Shown here: positions 11,098 through 21,500 of the stretch, in pieces
Layout of the letters: every line of letters starts with the position of its first letter
Numbering within the stretch: the first letter of the stretch is position 1
Origin: Dendrophyllia cribrosa
Lineage: Eukaryota > Cnidaria > Anthozoa > Scleractinia > Dendrophylliidae
Direction of reading: 5' to 3'
Assembly: GCA_024195265.1 (NCBI GenBank)
Contig: JAJLRJ010000008.1
Location: forward strand, 9,815,501 to 9,879,500
DNA length: 64,000 nt
The notes under the pieces: model-generated
Database searches by the model: none
What the model was told of the DNA's origin: nothing
What the model saw: the letters and a program-made list of their open reading frames with translations, nothing else
Position numbers and translations under genes: made by a program

Positions 11098-14000
11098 CTA
11101 CACTCTGCTGAGGGCATCCACGTTACAATTTTTCTTACCACTTTTGTGTTCGATAATCATATCATATTCTTGTAATGTGATACTCCATCGTAGTAACTTC
11201 TTACTTTTATCTCGCACTTGGTTCAACCAAACCAATGGATTATGGTCAGTCTGGAGTTTAAATGTCCTGCCAAAAAGATAATACCTAAACAATTCTACAG
11301 CCCAAACGATACCTAGACATTCTTTCTCTGTAGTAGATAACTTTTCTTCTCTAGGCTGAAGCTTCCTGCTTGCATAAACAACAGGATGTTCCTCTCCGTT
11401 ACTATCTTTCTGGCTTAAAATTGCCCCAAGGCCTCTATTTGAAGCATCGACCTGTAAAATGAATTCGTCATCCCAATGGGGTGGTCGTAAAACAGGGGAA
11501 CTTTGCATAGCACATTTTAAATCCTGAAATGCTGATTCATGGACTTCTGACCACTTAACTTTACTGGGATTCTTACCTCTTGTTAAGTCAGTTAGAACGG
11601 CAGCCCTCTGAGAAAAATTTGGAATAAATTTTCTATAGTACCCAACGAGACCTACAAAAGATCTTACCTGTTTCTTGGTCACAGGTCTGGGGTAGTTCCT
11701 GATGGCTTGAACCAAGGCTGTCCGTGGCTCAATACTGTCTCCACCAACACGATGACCGACAAAATCAACTGTTGACATTGCCATTTTGCATTTGGAAGGC
11801 CGTGCATTTAGATTACATTCTCGCAGACGTTGCAGAACCTGGCGAAGTTCAAACAAATGCTGCGGGAAGGAGGAGGGTGTGTCAACTTCGACATCATCTA
11901 TAAAAGCATCTGCAAAGCTTAGTCCTTTCAGAACGATGTCCGACATCATTCGCTGAAACGTTGCTGGTGCTGTCTTCATACCGAACGGCATTACTAAAAA
12001 CTCATATAACCCTTTAGCGGTAATAAATGCAGATTTCTGAATTGTGGAAGTTTCTAGTGGAATCTGCCAATAGCCTTTCGTGAGATCAATTGTGGAGATG
12101 AAATTCGCGGCAGCCACTTTGTCGATAGCAATCTTCCTGAATGGCTGAGTCTCAATTTCAACTGGTTTTAAAGGCGCCCTGTTGGACTTCATCTTCCTGG
12201 CCACTAACTGACACTGTGGACAGGTTGCACAGTACTTATTAACATCAAAGCGAAGCTTGGGCCAAAAGAAGTGAGCAGCTATACGACTTAACGTTTTTGC
12301 AGTACCCATGTGACCCGACAGGGGAATAGTGTGACCAACACGAAGTATTTCATTCCTATACGATTCTGGAACGACGATACGATCCACATACCTCACCCCA
12401 TTGTGTGGATTTTCATAAAACCTGCGATGCATTAGCAATTCATTGTCAAAGAAATAACCATCTGATGTCTCAGGTGCTTTTCCAAATGCACCATTGCGTA
12501 CCGTATTGAGAGTCACATCTGATTTCTGGTCTATAATTAATTGATTTCTGTTTCGATCAAGAATGTTAGCTGGAAAAAGACTCTCACCTGTACAATCTTC
12601 TGTGTCACTCAGGTCTGACTTCTCAAGAGCTTCTCCAAACTCTTCATCCCTTGAAAGATCCTCACCAGTAACGACGTCTGCATTACTCTCTGAGTTCATA
12701 TCGCGGGATTCATTTAGCTTCTTGTCTTCAAAAAGAGTTTGCAAATTACCTTCCTGTAAACTGACATGTTTCGCCTCCTTCTTGGCTAAACTCTTGATTG
12801 CAAGCACGTTTTCTCTGTCTACCAACTCATCTGCTCTCTTCTGGGCGTCTTCCAATGCTTTCTGACGTCGCGTCAGTACAAAAGCGTCACCTTGGCCGGT
12901 GTTGACATCTGAAACATTTCTCTCCCATTGATCTAGAACATTTTTCTTGGAAAGAGTTTGTCCGAATGACGATCTACCAAGTAAACAATCAACAGGTAAT
13001 GTATCCAGCACACCTACTAATTCCACATGCCTTCCCTGCTCACTTAAAATCTCCACGCTTGCTAGGGGTACTACGAGACGTTCTCCCGCCGCTGTTAATA
13101 CCGTTATTTTGTCCCCAGTTAAGGAATCTCGGCTTACATACTTCTTATGCACAAGGGTCCTAGTACACCCAGAATCTACTATCATCTCTGCAAATTTCCC
13201 GCCGATTTTCCCTTTAACATTGCAAGCTGGGTACTCTGATTCCGACGCAAGAGGGGTCATACATAGCAAATATCCCTGCGAGGGATTACTTCGGCCCCGG
13301 CCACAATTGAAGGACATGTGTCCCAATTTTCCACATTTATAACATTTAATTTCTCTTCCTGGATTCCTACTCCTAGGAGTGGGAGGAAATCTTGTTTGTG
13401 GAACTGGATTTTTCCTCTGGTTCGGTTCAAAAGGTAAATTCTCTGCTCTTTGATCTGTCTGTTTGTTGTCTTTAAACCCCTGGCTTTTAACATATGGTGC
13501 ATACTTACCGCCAACAAGCGGTCCTTTTCTCGACTGTACATGTAAGTTAGCCAGATTGCCAAGCTCCTCAGCAGTTGTGGGTTTCTGCTCCTTTAGCCAA
13601 GCTCTAAGCTCTGGGCTTACTGCATCCAACAATCTCTCAATCATTATCTGCTCCAGGATTTTTTCTGGGTCTCCTGTTGCGTTAGCAACTGCCATCCACC
13701 GATTCAGGTACCTTCTCGTCCTATTTCCCCACTGAACGAAATCCTCATCTGGTTGTTTGTCTGATGTCCGAAACCTATATCTATAATGGTCAGCAGTTAA
13801 CTGATAGGCTTTAATAATTATTGATTTGCTTTCATGGTAGTCCTGTGACATAGTATCTGGAATTTCCAAATAGATTGTTTTCGCCTTTTCAGTGAGTTTA
13901 GGCACCAGATTACCAACCCATTCATCCTCCGGTAAAGATTGCGCTCTTGCAGTCATTTCAAATATTCTAAAATAATCATCAATGTCTTCATTTTCTCTCA

Positions 14001-14484
14001 TTTCCCTGATTTTCATAAATTTAGGTTTCCTACTTCGAGACTCACTCACCTGGCGTCGTTCGGCGTCCCTGACTTCAAACTCCTCCTTTTCACTTCTTAG
14101 TAGCCTAAGCCTTTGCTCTTCTCTCATCGAACGCTCTTCTTCCTCGTGGGCTTTCTGTCTTTCATACTCTCTTTTCTCCCTTTCTGCCTCCCTTTCTGCC
14201 TCGCGCTTTTCTCTTTCTGCCTCGCGCTTTTCTCTTTCTATTTCCCTTTGTAGTTCTAACAACTTCAACTGCTGCTCATAACTAGGATTAAGTAACTGCT
14301 CTTCCACTGCTTCTTTGGTTCCTTTGACAGGACTCTCTCCACCTATCATTAACCTATCATGAGTCCTAAGTTTACTCGCCAATGTTTTAACCCCGTCCTT
14401 AGAAATATAAAGTATAGACCGTTTGGTAGCTTCGTCTCTCAAATCTTCTAATGACCATGTATTGTAGTCAACGTTGGTAGCCAT
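11098..14484 (-). CDS. Gag-pol polyprotein of Gmr1-like Ty3/Gypsy element, internally deleted
   Basis: One open frame of 1128 codons from the ATG at 14484. The frame stays open further upstream, but that part lies in the primer site and LTR. Order along the protein: SAP-like N-terminus; charged coiled coil of EKREAER repeats; gag capsid with a SCAN-like helical segment (EKILEQIMIERLLDAV..ELRAWL); one CCHC knuckle (CYKCGKLGHMSFNC); aspartic protease (VDSGCTRT); the integrase H2C2 zinc domain; reverse transcriptase from motif A (STIDLTKGYWQIPL) with FIDD; and RNase H ending DALSRV then stop. The integrase core and the reverse transcriptase fingers are missing: the frame runs from integrase (PFRKIAIDKV) directly into reverse transcriptase (AAANFISTIDL). 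Zinc domain before RT and RNase H last match the Gmr1-type order (integrase upstream of RT). The copy is probably non-autonomous despite an intact frame. Confidence 0.88.
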   Translation of the reverse strand: MATNVDYNTWSLEDLRDEATKRSILYISKDGVKTLASKLRTHDRLMIGGESPVKGTKEAVEEQLLNPSYEQQLKLLELQREIEREKREAEREKREAEREAEREKREYERQKAHEEEERSMREEQRLRLLRSEKEEFEVRDAERRQVSESRSRKPKFMKIREMRENEDIDDYFRIFEMTARAQSLPEDEWVGNLVPKLTEKAKTIYLEIPDTMSQDYHESKSIIIKAYQLTADHYRYRFRTSDKQPDEDFVQWGNRTRRYLNRWMAVANATGDPEKILEQIMIERLLDAVSPELRAWLKEQKPTTAEELGNLANLHVQSRKGPLVGGKYAPYVKSQGFKDNKQTDQRAENLPFEPNQRKNPVPQTRFPPTPRSRNPGREIKCYKCGKLGHMSFNCGRGRSNPSQGYLLCMTPLASESEYPACNVKGKIGGKFAEMIVDSGCTRTLVHKKYVSRDSLTGDKITVLTAAGERLVVPLASVEILSEQGRHVELVGVLDTLPVDCLLGRSSFGQTLSKKNVLDQWERNVSDVNTGQGDAFVLTRRQKALEDAQKRADELVDRENVLAIKSLAKKEAKHVSLQEGNLQTLFEDKKLNESRDMNSESNADVVTGEDLSRDEEFGEALEKSDLSDTEDCTGESLFPANILDRNRNQLIIDQKSDVTLNTVRNGAFGKAPETSDGYFFDNELLMHRRFYENPHNGVRYVDRIVVPESYRNEILRVGHTIPLSGHMGTAKTLSRIAAHFFWPKLRFDVNKYCATCPQCQLVARKMKSNRAPLKPVEIETQPFRKIAIDKVAAANFISTIDLTKGYWQIPLETSTIQKSAFITAKGLYEFLVMPFGMKTAPATFQRMMSDIVLKGLSFADAFIDDVEVDTPSSFPQHLFELRQVLQRLRECNLNARPSKCKMAMSTVDFVGHRVGGDSIEPRTALVQAIRNYPRPVTKKQVRSFVGLVGYYRKFIPNFSQRAAVLTDLTRGKNPSKVKWSEVHESAFQDLKCAMQSSPVLRPPHWDDEFILQVDASNRGLGAILSQKDSNGEEHPVVYASRKLQPREEKLSTTEKECLGIVWAVELFRYYLFGRTFKLQTDHNPLVWLNQVRDKSKKLLRWSITLQEYDMIIEHKSGKKNCNVDALSRV

Positions 14485-14545
14485 GGCAAAAGCTAACAAT
14501 GTATTGTGTGATTGTGTCTGAACCGTGTATGCGGACACAAAAGGG

Positions 14546-14563
14546 ATCCCACTTCTGACACCA
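14546..14563 (-). other. Primer-binding site, tRNA-Leu-like
   Basis: Just inside the 5' LTR the minus strand reads TGGTGTCAGAAGTGGGAT. It begins TGG as expected for pairing with a tRNA 3' CCA end and looks complementary to a leucine tRNA 3' end. It lies five bases from the LTR edge. Confidence 0.7.
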
Positions 14564-14567
14564 AAAA

Positions 14568-15997
14568 TGTGACGATCCGTGCCACCACGCTGGGTCCCCT
14601 TGGTGCCCACCGAAAACAAAAAAAAAAAATACCACGACCGACAGCATACACAATCCTTCCCCCAAACACACAATACGAAAGTAACGTAAAAAAAACCCTT
14701 TAAGTTTAATAACTAGACTTAAATTACTATAATTACAAATCACTATTTTAACTTTAATCCTACTTTTAGAGCAGTTTTCAATTGAGTGTCGAAAGTAATT
14801 ACACAATTGCTTTGGTTTTGCATTGCTACGCTTTGTGATTGGCTAAAAAATCTCGCGCCACTTTCTCGACCAATCAGAAGTAAAACCAAAACCAATCGTG
14901 ACTTGCTCGCACGCGTTTTCCCGCGCTTGGCGCCCGCGACATGTAATTGCTTCGAGCTCTGATTGGTTCATTGGATTGTTTACGACTGCTGTGATTGGTC
15001 AGAGTAATTACTTTGGTTTTGGTTTTACGACACTCAATTGAAAACTGCTCTAAAGTCCAACTTAATTAACGAATTCTAATAAAGTGAAATAATAAAGTTC
15101 CTTAAATGTAAACGGTAATAAATAATTAAATAGTTTGTGAATAATAAAGTTCCTTAAGTATAAACGGTAATAAATAAATACTTTGTAAAATGTTCCTTAA
15201 ACCTTGCTCTTTAAACCCTTGTAACTTGCCGACCAAATGTCCTTGTCTGTCTTTGCTTATCTTCAACTTTTTATCTCCAACTTGCTTACTCTACGACTCG
15301 ACCACTTGCAACTCGCTCTACGTTAGCTTTATGTCCTCTCCACGTTAACTTTACGTCCGCTCCGCGTTAACTTTACGTCCGCTCCTCGTTAACTTTACGT
15401 CCTTTTCACGTTAACTTTACGTCCTTTCCGCGTTAACTTTACGTCCGCTCCTCGTTAACTTTACGTCCTTTTCACGTTAACTTTACGTCCTTTTCACGTT
15501 AACTCCCTCTGGAAAAATGAGTTTTTTCCTTGGAACAATACAGGAAGCCCCTGCCAATGATTCTTGGCGGTGAACCGCGTGTTCTCTCTTCTCTCAACTT
15601 CTATCCTCCGTCCGACTTGATAAAACTTTCTGCTCTTTCGACTTCTTTTTCCGAATAATCAAAAATTATTTACACGTTACTTATATACTAAAAGCCTACA
15701 CAAATTACAATGATAATACTCCATACAGTCATTTTACTGAATACAGAATACAGACTAATTTAAAATAAAAGGTAATTATAACGCAAATATTTTATATCAT
15801 AAGTTACGTAACGAGGATTATCTTATAACAAAGAGGTTTAACAACATCTGGTACAAACTTGCTAATTGCGACGAAAACAGCGAACAAACATAATAAATAG
15901 TGGTAAACTTGCTAATTACAACGAAAACAGCGAATAAACATAATATATACATGGCAAAAGGAAAAAAAACTTAATGTAGTTGATTGTATACGTGACA
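14568..15997 (-). repeat. 5' LTR (1430 bp, interrupted by a MITE)
   Basis: Same sequence as the 3' LTR but 305 bp longer. The extra length is accounted for by a 282-bp MITE plus its 2-bp target duplication, one additional 22-bp minisatellite unit (eight rather than seven) and a net one-base change in short runs. Confidence 0.9.
14769..15050. mobile_element. CCAAT-rich MITE, TA target site (reference copy)
   Basis: Terminal inverted repeats GAGCAGTTTTCAATTGAGTG and its complement. TA flanks both ends, and the other LTR shows the empty site (TACTTTTAAAGTCC), proving insertion and TA duplication. The interior contains at least five ATTGG/CCAAT motifs in both orientations. There is no open frame. 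Relatives lie at 31107, 53903, about 57080 and 62741. Confidence 0.93.
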
Positions 15998-16015
15998 CCT
16001 GCACGACTCCCTCTG

Positions 16016-17099
16016 TTCGCCAATGTGATATTCTCGCCTTTAGAGTTTTCTTTTATAGGAGATAATGGGAGGCTCTTTATATGTCTCCCTCAGCAACGGT
16101 TGGTTCTGTATTAAATGCCATTTATCCATAAGGATTTTCTTTAAATTGGACACCGCTGGGTGATATTGTGTGACAAAAGGTAGAATTTTCTTGTACCCTT
16201 TTTCCTTCTGTCGAAGGGCTGACTTTCTCTCTTCGAATTTCATTTCTGAGAGGACTTTATGTACCAGAGTATCTGGATACCCTCTCAAATGTAGGCGTGA
16301 TTTGAATTTTCTTATATTCTCTTCAAACGTTATTTTTGAAGAGTTAGCTCAAGACTTAAGATTTCGGTCTCGACCGCTGCCATGAAAATGTTGGCAAAAG
16401 CCACTGCCATTTTCGTTCCCATAGCGGTATCATGTTTGGAGATAATTCTCTCCATTAAACTGAAACGAATTCTCCTGTAGGATAAATCTTAGCATTTCTT
16501 TGAGGAAATAGGTTGGGATAGGAGGTCTGTCTTGAATTAATTAAAAACTTGTAAACTGTATCAATCCTGTATCTACGACCAGTATAGTGTAATCTCTTTC
16601 TACTTTCTTTACTGTTTTTTTTTTTTAATTTATTATTTTAATCTACTATTTATTGTAATCTGAACTGCTGTAATCTGAACCCTCGTAATAAGCCTAACTT
16701 AATTATACCTACCCGCCTCGACTAGTTTTTCAACTATTTGTGGGTAGGTACTATTTAAATCAATATTTGTTATTTAATAAAGTGTTTTGTTGTTGTTTCT
16801 ACTTTTTTTATGGAAATTTTCGTATGCTTTACATACGGTGGTAATGCCTTCCTCCTGCAGTATGTTTGTATACAGACTAGTCACATCCATTGATACAACC
16901 TGAGGATGGTGTTTTCTTGGACTTTCGTCTTCTCTAGGGAGTTAGTAACACTGTTGTATCTTTAAGATATGAGGTTTGTAGTTTGGCTATAGGCTGAAGT
17001 AGACTGTCTACAGCGTTCCCTTTTAGTAATTCTTCAACTAGAGCAAGTAGTTAATGCATCGAACTCCGTTAGTCAGCTTTTTATAATGAGGTATTGTAC
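16016..17099 (-). pseudogene. Decayed Penelope-like element, RT and linker remnants
   Basis: On the minus strand, 16040-16288 encodes a segment including LPFVTQYHPAVSNLKKILMD and WHLIQNQPLLRETYKEPP, which I recognise from the region between RT and endonuclease of cnidarian Penelope-like elements. Further fragments, out of frame with each other, resemble RT: a stretch near 16370-16460 (AVAFANIFMAAVE) and one near 16800-16920 (VSMDVTSLYTNILQEEG). About 250 bp (16540-16800) ending TTTAATAAAGTGTTTTGTTGTTG looks like a separate retroelement 3' end inserted between them. Confidence 0.65.
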
Positions 17100-17103
17100 T
17101 TAA

Positions 17104-17492
17104 AGGGGTAATGTCACGGCGATTTTGGTCTTTTTTGCTCCAGTTAGTACTAAACGATTGCCTTGTGCCTTTGGTCTTACACGAATACTCTTAGCCGAGC
17201 ATTGAAAATAAAATAACAAATGATTCCTTGAAGAGAAATTGAAGCATAACCAGATTTAAGCGATTTTTCCAAGACTCACAGCTCAGAACTTGAACAAATT
17301 AGCCAAGTTTTACAAGTTGCAACATATTTCCATCCGAGCCATCTGCAACCAAAAACACTAATTTATAGTTTCAATACACTAATATAACAATAAATTGATA
17401 ACAAATTTGGAGCATTATTTGTAGGTTTCCATCGATATAAATATATTTTATGACCTTTCAAAGTGATGCTAAAAATAGGTGACATTGCCCCT
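17104..17492. mobile_element. piggyBac-like MITE, TTAA target site
   Basis: The ends AGGGGTAATGTCAC and GGTGACATTGCCCCT are imperfect inverted repeats, flanked on both sides by TTAA (17100-17103 and 17493-17496), the target of piggyBac-type transposons. It is 389 bp with no coding capacity. Confidence 0.75.
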
Positions 17493-17496
17493 TTAA

Positions 17497-17762
17497 AAGT
17501 ACTGTATAGCATCAAATTTCAGTTCATGGTAGTTTTATCTATTACTTTTAATAATAGCAACAAATCGACTAAGATATACGCAAAAAAATAACATTTCACG
17601 AGCTAAAGTCAGTTACAGTTAAAGCACTGTTCTTTAAACTGGGTTCTTCTACACAAACGTTGGCAACATGTTTTCTTGTTAGTTTGGAACTGTTTTACCA
17701 TTTAACAGATGTTTATATTACTCCGTACCAATTAAATTTTTACCTCCAAAATTTTGCCCGCC

Positions 17763-17798
<36 letters not shown>

Positions 17799-18542
17799 TT
17801 TATCTTCATTTTTTGGGACAGCCCCCCACCCTTAGAGGGTCACATCATGACGTCTTCGGCGTGAAACTTACTCTTTCAATGACTTTTTGCGTACTACTAA
17901 AAATTGTTCATGTACGCCCCTGGATGTCTTTACCAGTAGCCTTTAGATCAATGTCATGTGATGTTTTGTAAATTTTTTGGGAATATTTGAGAGGGGACAA
18001 AATGAAAGAAAAATAGAAAGGGGATTTGTGAAATTTAGAAAAAGAAAAAATATTGAAGATTTAGTGGTTTTTAAATCAAAATTTAAAGTTAGTAATTAAT
18101 AGATGGATACCAAAATAGGCCACTACAGAAGCCCCTACCACTGGCAACCTCTTGTGCTCTTGTGTGGGTGTTCTGTCTTTGTGAGTACCATGCAAAGCTA
18201 TGCAAGTTTGCAAAATTTTTGTTGAAAAAGTTGGTTCGGAATTCGAATTCCCAGGATGCACAGAGAGCTTAGTTGCGCGCGAAACTTGATGCAATGTTCG
18301 AGACGAGACAAAATGGCGGACGACAGGAAGGGTTGTCGACGAGTCAACTTTAGTGTTACGTTTTTTTAGTTCGGAGACGTTTGAGGAGATCAATACCTCA
18401 GTGGAATCAATGACGAACATTAAAAGTTAGTTTCTCCATTCACTTCTACGACTTTAAGCGGGGGATTAGAAGATCTGAGGAGTTTAGGCTTCGATTTCGA
18501 GCAATCGTCATTTATAATTTCAGGCAAAACAGAGACAATACA
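17497..18542. other. Upstream flank of ESCO
   Basis: No coding region found. Sequence near 17985-18060 is related to a repeat near 50520-50580 (GTGAAATTTAGAAAAA). The last few hundred bases, including a motif ACAAAATGGCGG near 18308, are the likely promoter and 5' UTR of the ESCO gene; no TATA box is evident. Confidence 0.4.
17764..17798 (+). repeat. Poly-C tract (35 C)
   Basis: Uninterrupted run of cytosines. It is a possible assembly-length artefact and a possible C/G-quadruplex-forming stretch. Confidence 0.9.
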
Positions 18543-21500
18543 ATGGCAAAAGGGAGGATTTCGTCGTCTTCTAGGGCATCGACGCCGTCTGAGACAACTG
18601 CGAAACGAGTCAAGGAAACTGAGAGGTAGGATTTATTGGGTTGTCTGAGACATTCGGAACAATACTGTTCGAAATTTAATAAGCTTATGACTTTATTAAT
18701 TAGTTTATATGATTGGTAAACGGTTCAGCCGGATTCGTACTGAATGAAGCTCCAAAGACATAAACCTGGCGTCTATCCTCTTCAAATTTCTGAACGTAGA
18801 AGAGGTGCCTGAAACAGTATAATTCAACTTTTTATGTTGCTTTATAATAATTAACAGACAACCAGTTTTAAAATCACTCCTAGCTTATGAACAGTATGTA
18901 AACTTACATGTAAGCTTATAACCAGTTCTTGTATGAGATGTTGGAGTGATATGTAAACAAATACAATAACACAAAAGGGAACTTACTAGATGAGTTGATG
19001 CCAGTATGAGTATCCTGTACCTAAATTTTACCTTGTGTCCATGCTTGTTTCCTGAGTTCAAATCTCTCTCAAATTATATATTCAGTGGTGACTTCTGTGT
19101 TGCTTTTGATCCTGCACATCCTTTGAAATGGCTTGAAAATTAGCCCGCTTCACACACAGTTGGTTTCACTCCCTTGTTTTAAAAGAGTTCATCATGTGAT
19201 CAAATTTTTGTTGCCCACAAGTTGATAACGTTGAACTTGCAGTTTCCTATAATATGCCTTCAAATAATATATTTCTTGAAATTGAACTTAACTTTCTGTA
19301 ATTTGAACAGGAAGAACTGTTTTTTTTTTAGGAGCACATTTGAGGCAACTGCGAGTTGAAACTCGCTGATCCCATGTTCGACCGATACATACTCGACCGA
19401 TACATACTCAACCGATCATGTAGTCAATTTGCAGTCAACAAAATTTTGATCATGTAATGAAATTTTTTCAAACCCCAGAGTGAAACCAACAGTGCATGAA
19501 ATGGGCTGTTTTTCCCAGCCATTTCAAAGGCCGTGCAGGATCAATAGTTACTTTGAAACCATAATTAAAGGCAATCAGTTTAAAAAGGGAGAACCAGGCT
19601 CTGATTGCTCAATGACAAATAACGGTAATGTGGGATATCAAGTTAACAAGGTTTTTGCTCCATGTAAATGGTTTGAATCCATGAGTATCAGTAGTCTATC
19701 AAGTGTGATCGTCGGAGTTAATGTAATTGTGAAGAGAACTGTTGTTGATAATAATGGACAACTGGGGTGAAAGTCATCTTCAGAGTCTGCGAGTCTTCTC
19801 TTGGCATTTTCACTGATAATAGAGCGTTTTCACATGACGTCACAAAATTCAAAAATCTAAAGTATACATGTACATCCTACAAAGCTGTTTCTAACATGGT
19901 ATATGGATACCAGTGTTATAATCTTTCACAAAAAGTTTCAGGTTTTAACGATGTTTTGCTTCCGATTTATAAAGGTTTTAAATGTGTCACGCAATCCGTC
20001 ACGCTATTTCAAATAAGCCGTGAAAATCAACAAAATTGAACCAGTTGAAAGTTATTTTTGAATTATAGATGCTTATGAGCCGATTTAATGGCACTTACAG
20101 TGAATACAATGTTTTGTGATGAGATTTTTGGTGTAATTAAGGCTTTGAATTTTTGGCCGCCATGTTGCAGGGCTCAAAATTAAAAAAAATTCTCAATCGC
20201 AAATTGCGAGTAATTCCTAAAATTTAGTCGTAAGTTTGAAAATTTTAGTCGCAAAAAAAAAAAAGAACTATTACTACCGGAACCCGGAAATGAGAAACAA
20301 GAAATTTCTGAGAAAGTCTGAAAAAGTGCGCCCATGATACATTTCTTGGAAACCACGTTAATGGAGCATGAAATCGACGATTGAGTCACGCAACATTCAA
20401 CGTGAATTTCGCAGGATGTTTCAGATAAAATTGAAGGGCCGAGAGCATGTCCAGCCTATATGACTTTTTAGGCCTTTTTCTATTTTTTCTCGCTCAGAAT
20501 AGCTCAGAATAGCCTCATTTTATCGTACAACGAATAATATCACAAGCCCTTGTCGAATTTGCACTAACCCTAAGGAATTTGACCAATTTACCTGAAAAAA
20601 GCAGAGTTCTGGCCCTCCAGTGCTTTGACGGTACATTCAGAGCGTAATTTCGAAGCCATTTGAAAGCAGTTTGGCCGTGAGAATACGCGACTGCAATACT
20701 TCTGACCAGTGCCAACAACTAAACGAAAATACCGTTATTTACGCACGCCTGGCTCGCTTATCTATCGTGAGCTCACTGCGGCAACACATCGCCTCTGTAG
20801 CGTGTGTGTAAGCCAACGTGTATGAGGCCCGTCCGGTGATTGAAAGACATCATTAAGTCCGGAAATCCTTGAGTCTCTAGCACTTCTCAAAGAAACGAGT
20901 CGTGTTTCTTGTCCTTCCTTGTGTCTGAAGTGCCATTTAGCGCTCGAGGTGAAAAACGGACCTTGGTCGGGAAGACGAGCCGACGGGAAAGTCTGGAATC
21001 ACTTCGGATCAGAAAAGGGGCAGCGTTGAGAGTTGTGGGCCATTTCCCATCCCGTGCCGTGGTCGAAATGCCCGATATCCGAAGTGCTTTGAGACTTATA
21101 GTATTTTGCAATAACTTTCGGGTGGGAACTCCATTTCGGTTTTGTTGTAGGATTTCCCGACATGCTTTGCGACAGTGGTAGATGGGTCCGCTGTGCGTGG
21201 TCGGGCACTTGAAATACAGCTTTGAGCAGCTCGAAGTGAGTTGTTGCTGGCCGGCGGGAAGACGTTTCGCATTTGGAGTCTTTAATGCAACATTAAATTC
21301 GATCTAAAAGGATTTTGAAATCGAGATACGCGTTTTGATGCGTATCAACCTTTTAATAATAAAACTTAGGCTGAAGTGAGCATGTGTTCGTCTGTGGTCT
21401 AGTGGTTTGGTCGGGGATTTGCGCTCGGACGGCTCCGGGTTCGAATCACGCTCGGCCTCATTTTTTTTTTTTTTTTTTTTTTTTTCTTTCTTTCTTCGAA

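Larger units (their letters stand above)
9886..15997 (-). mobile_element. Full-length Ty3/Gypsy LTR retrotransposon (Gmr1-like domain order)
   Basis: Both LTRs are present (9886-11010 and 14568-15997), each starting TG and ending CA. A 5-bp duplication CCTGC flanks the whole element (9881-9885 and 15998-16002). On the minus strand the 5' LTR is followed by a primer-binding site, then gag-pol, then a polypurine tract directly before the 3' LTR. Apart from one MITE, one extra 22-bp unit and a few single-base differences the LTRs are nearly identical, so insertion was recent. Confidence 0.92.

Noticed and set aside
12563..13735. Plus-strand open frames inside the LTR element
   Set aside because: Antisense shadows of gag-pol; the minus frame has clear protease, RT and RNase H motifs.
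20887..21208. Overlapping 69-90 codon frames in E1, repeated in E1'
   Set aside because: Both strands are open over the same bases, both copies are near identical so conservation is uninformative, and no domain is visible.
21386..21457. Functional tRNA gene
   Set aside because: The T-stem has mismatches, acceptor pairing is poor, and it sits at the same place in two transposon copies.
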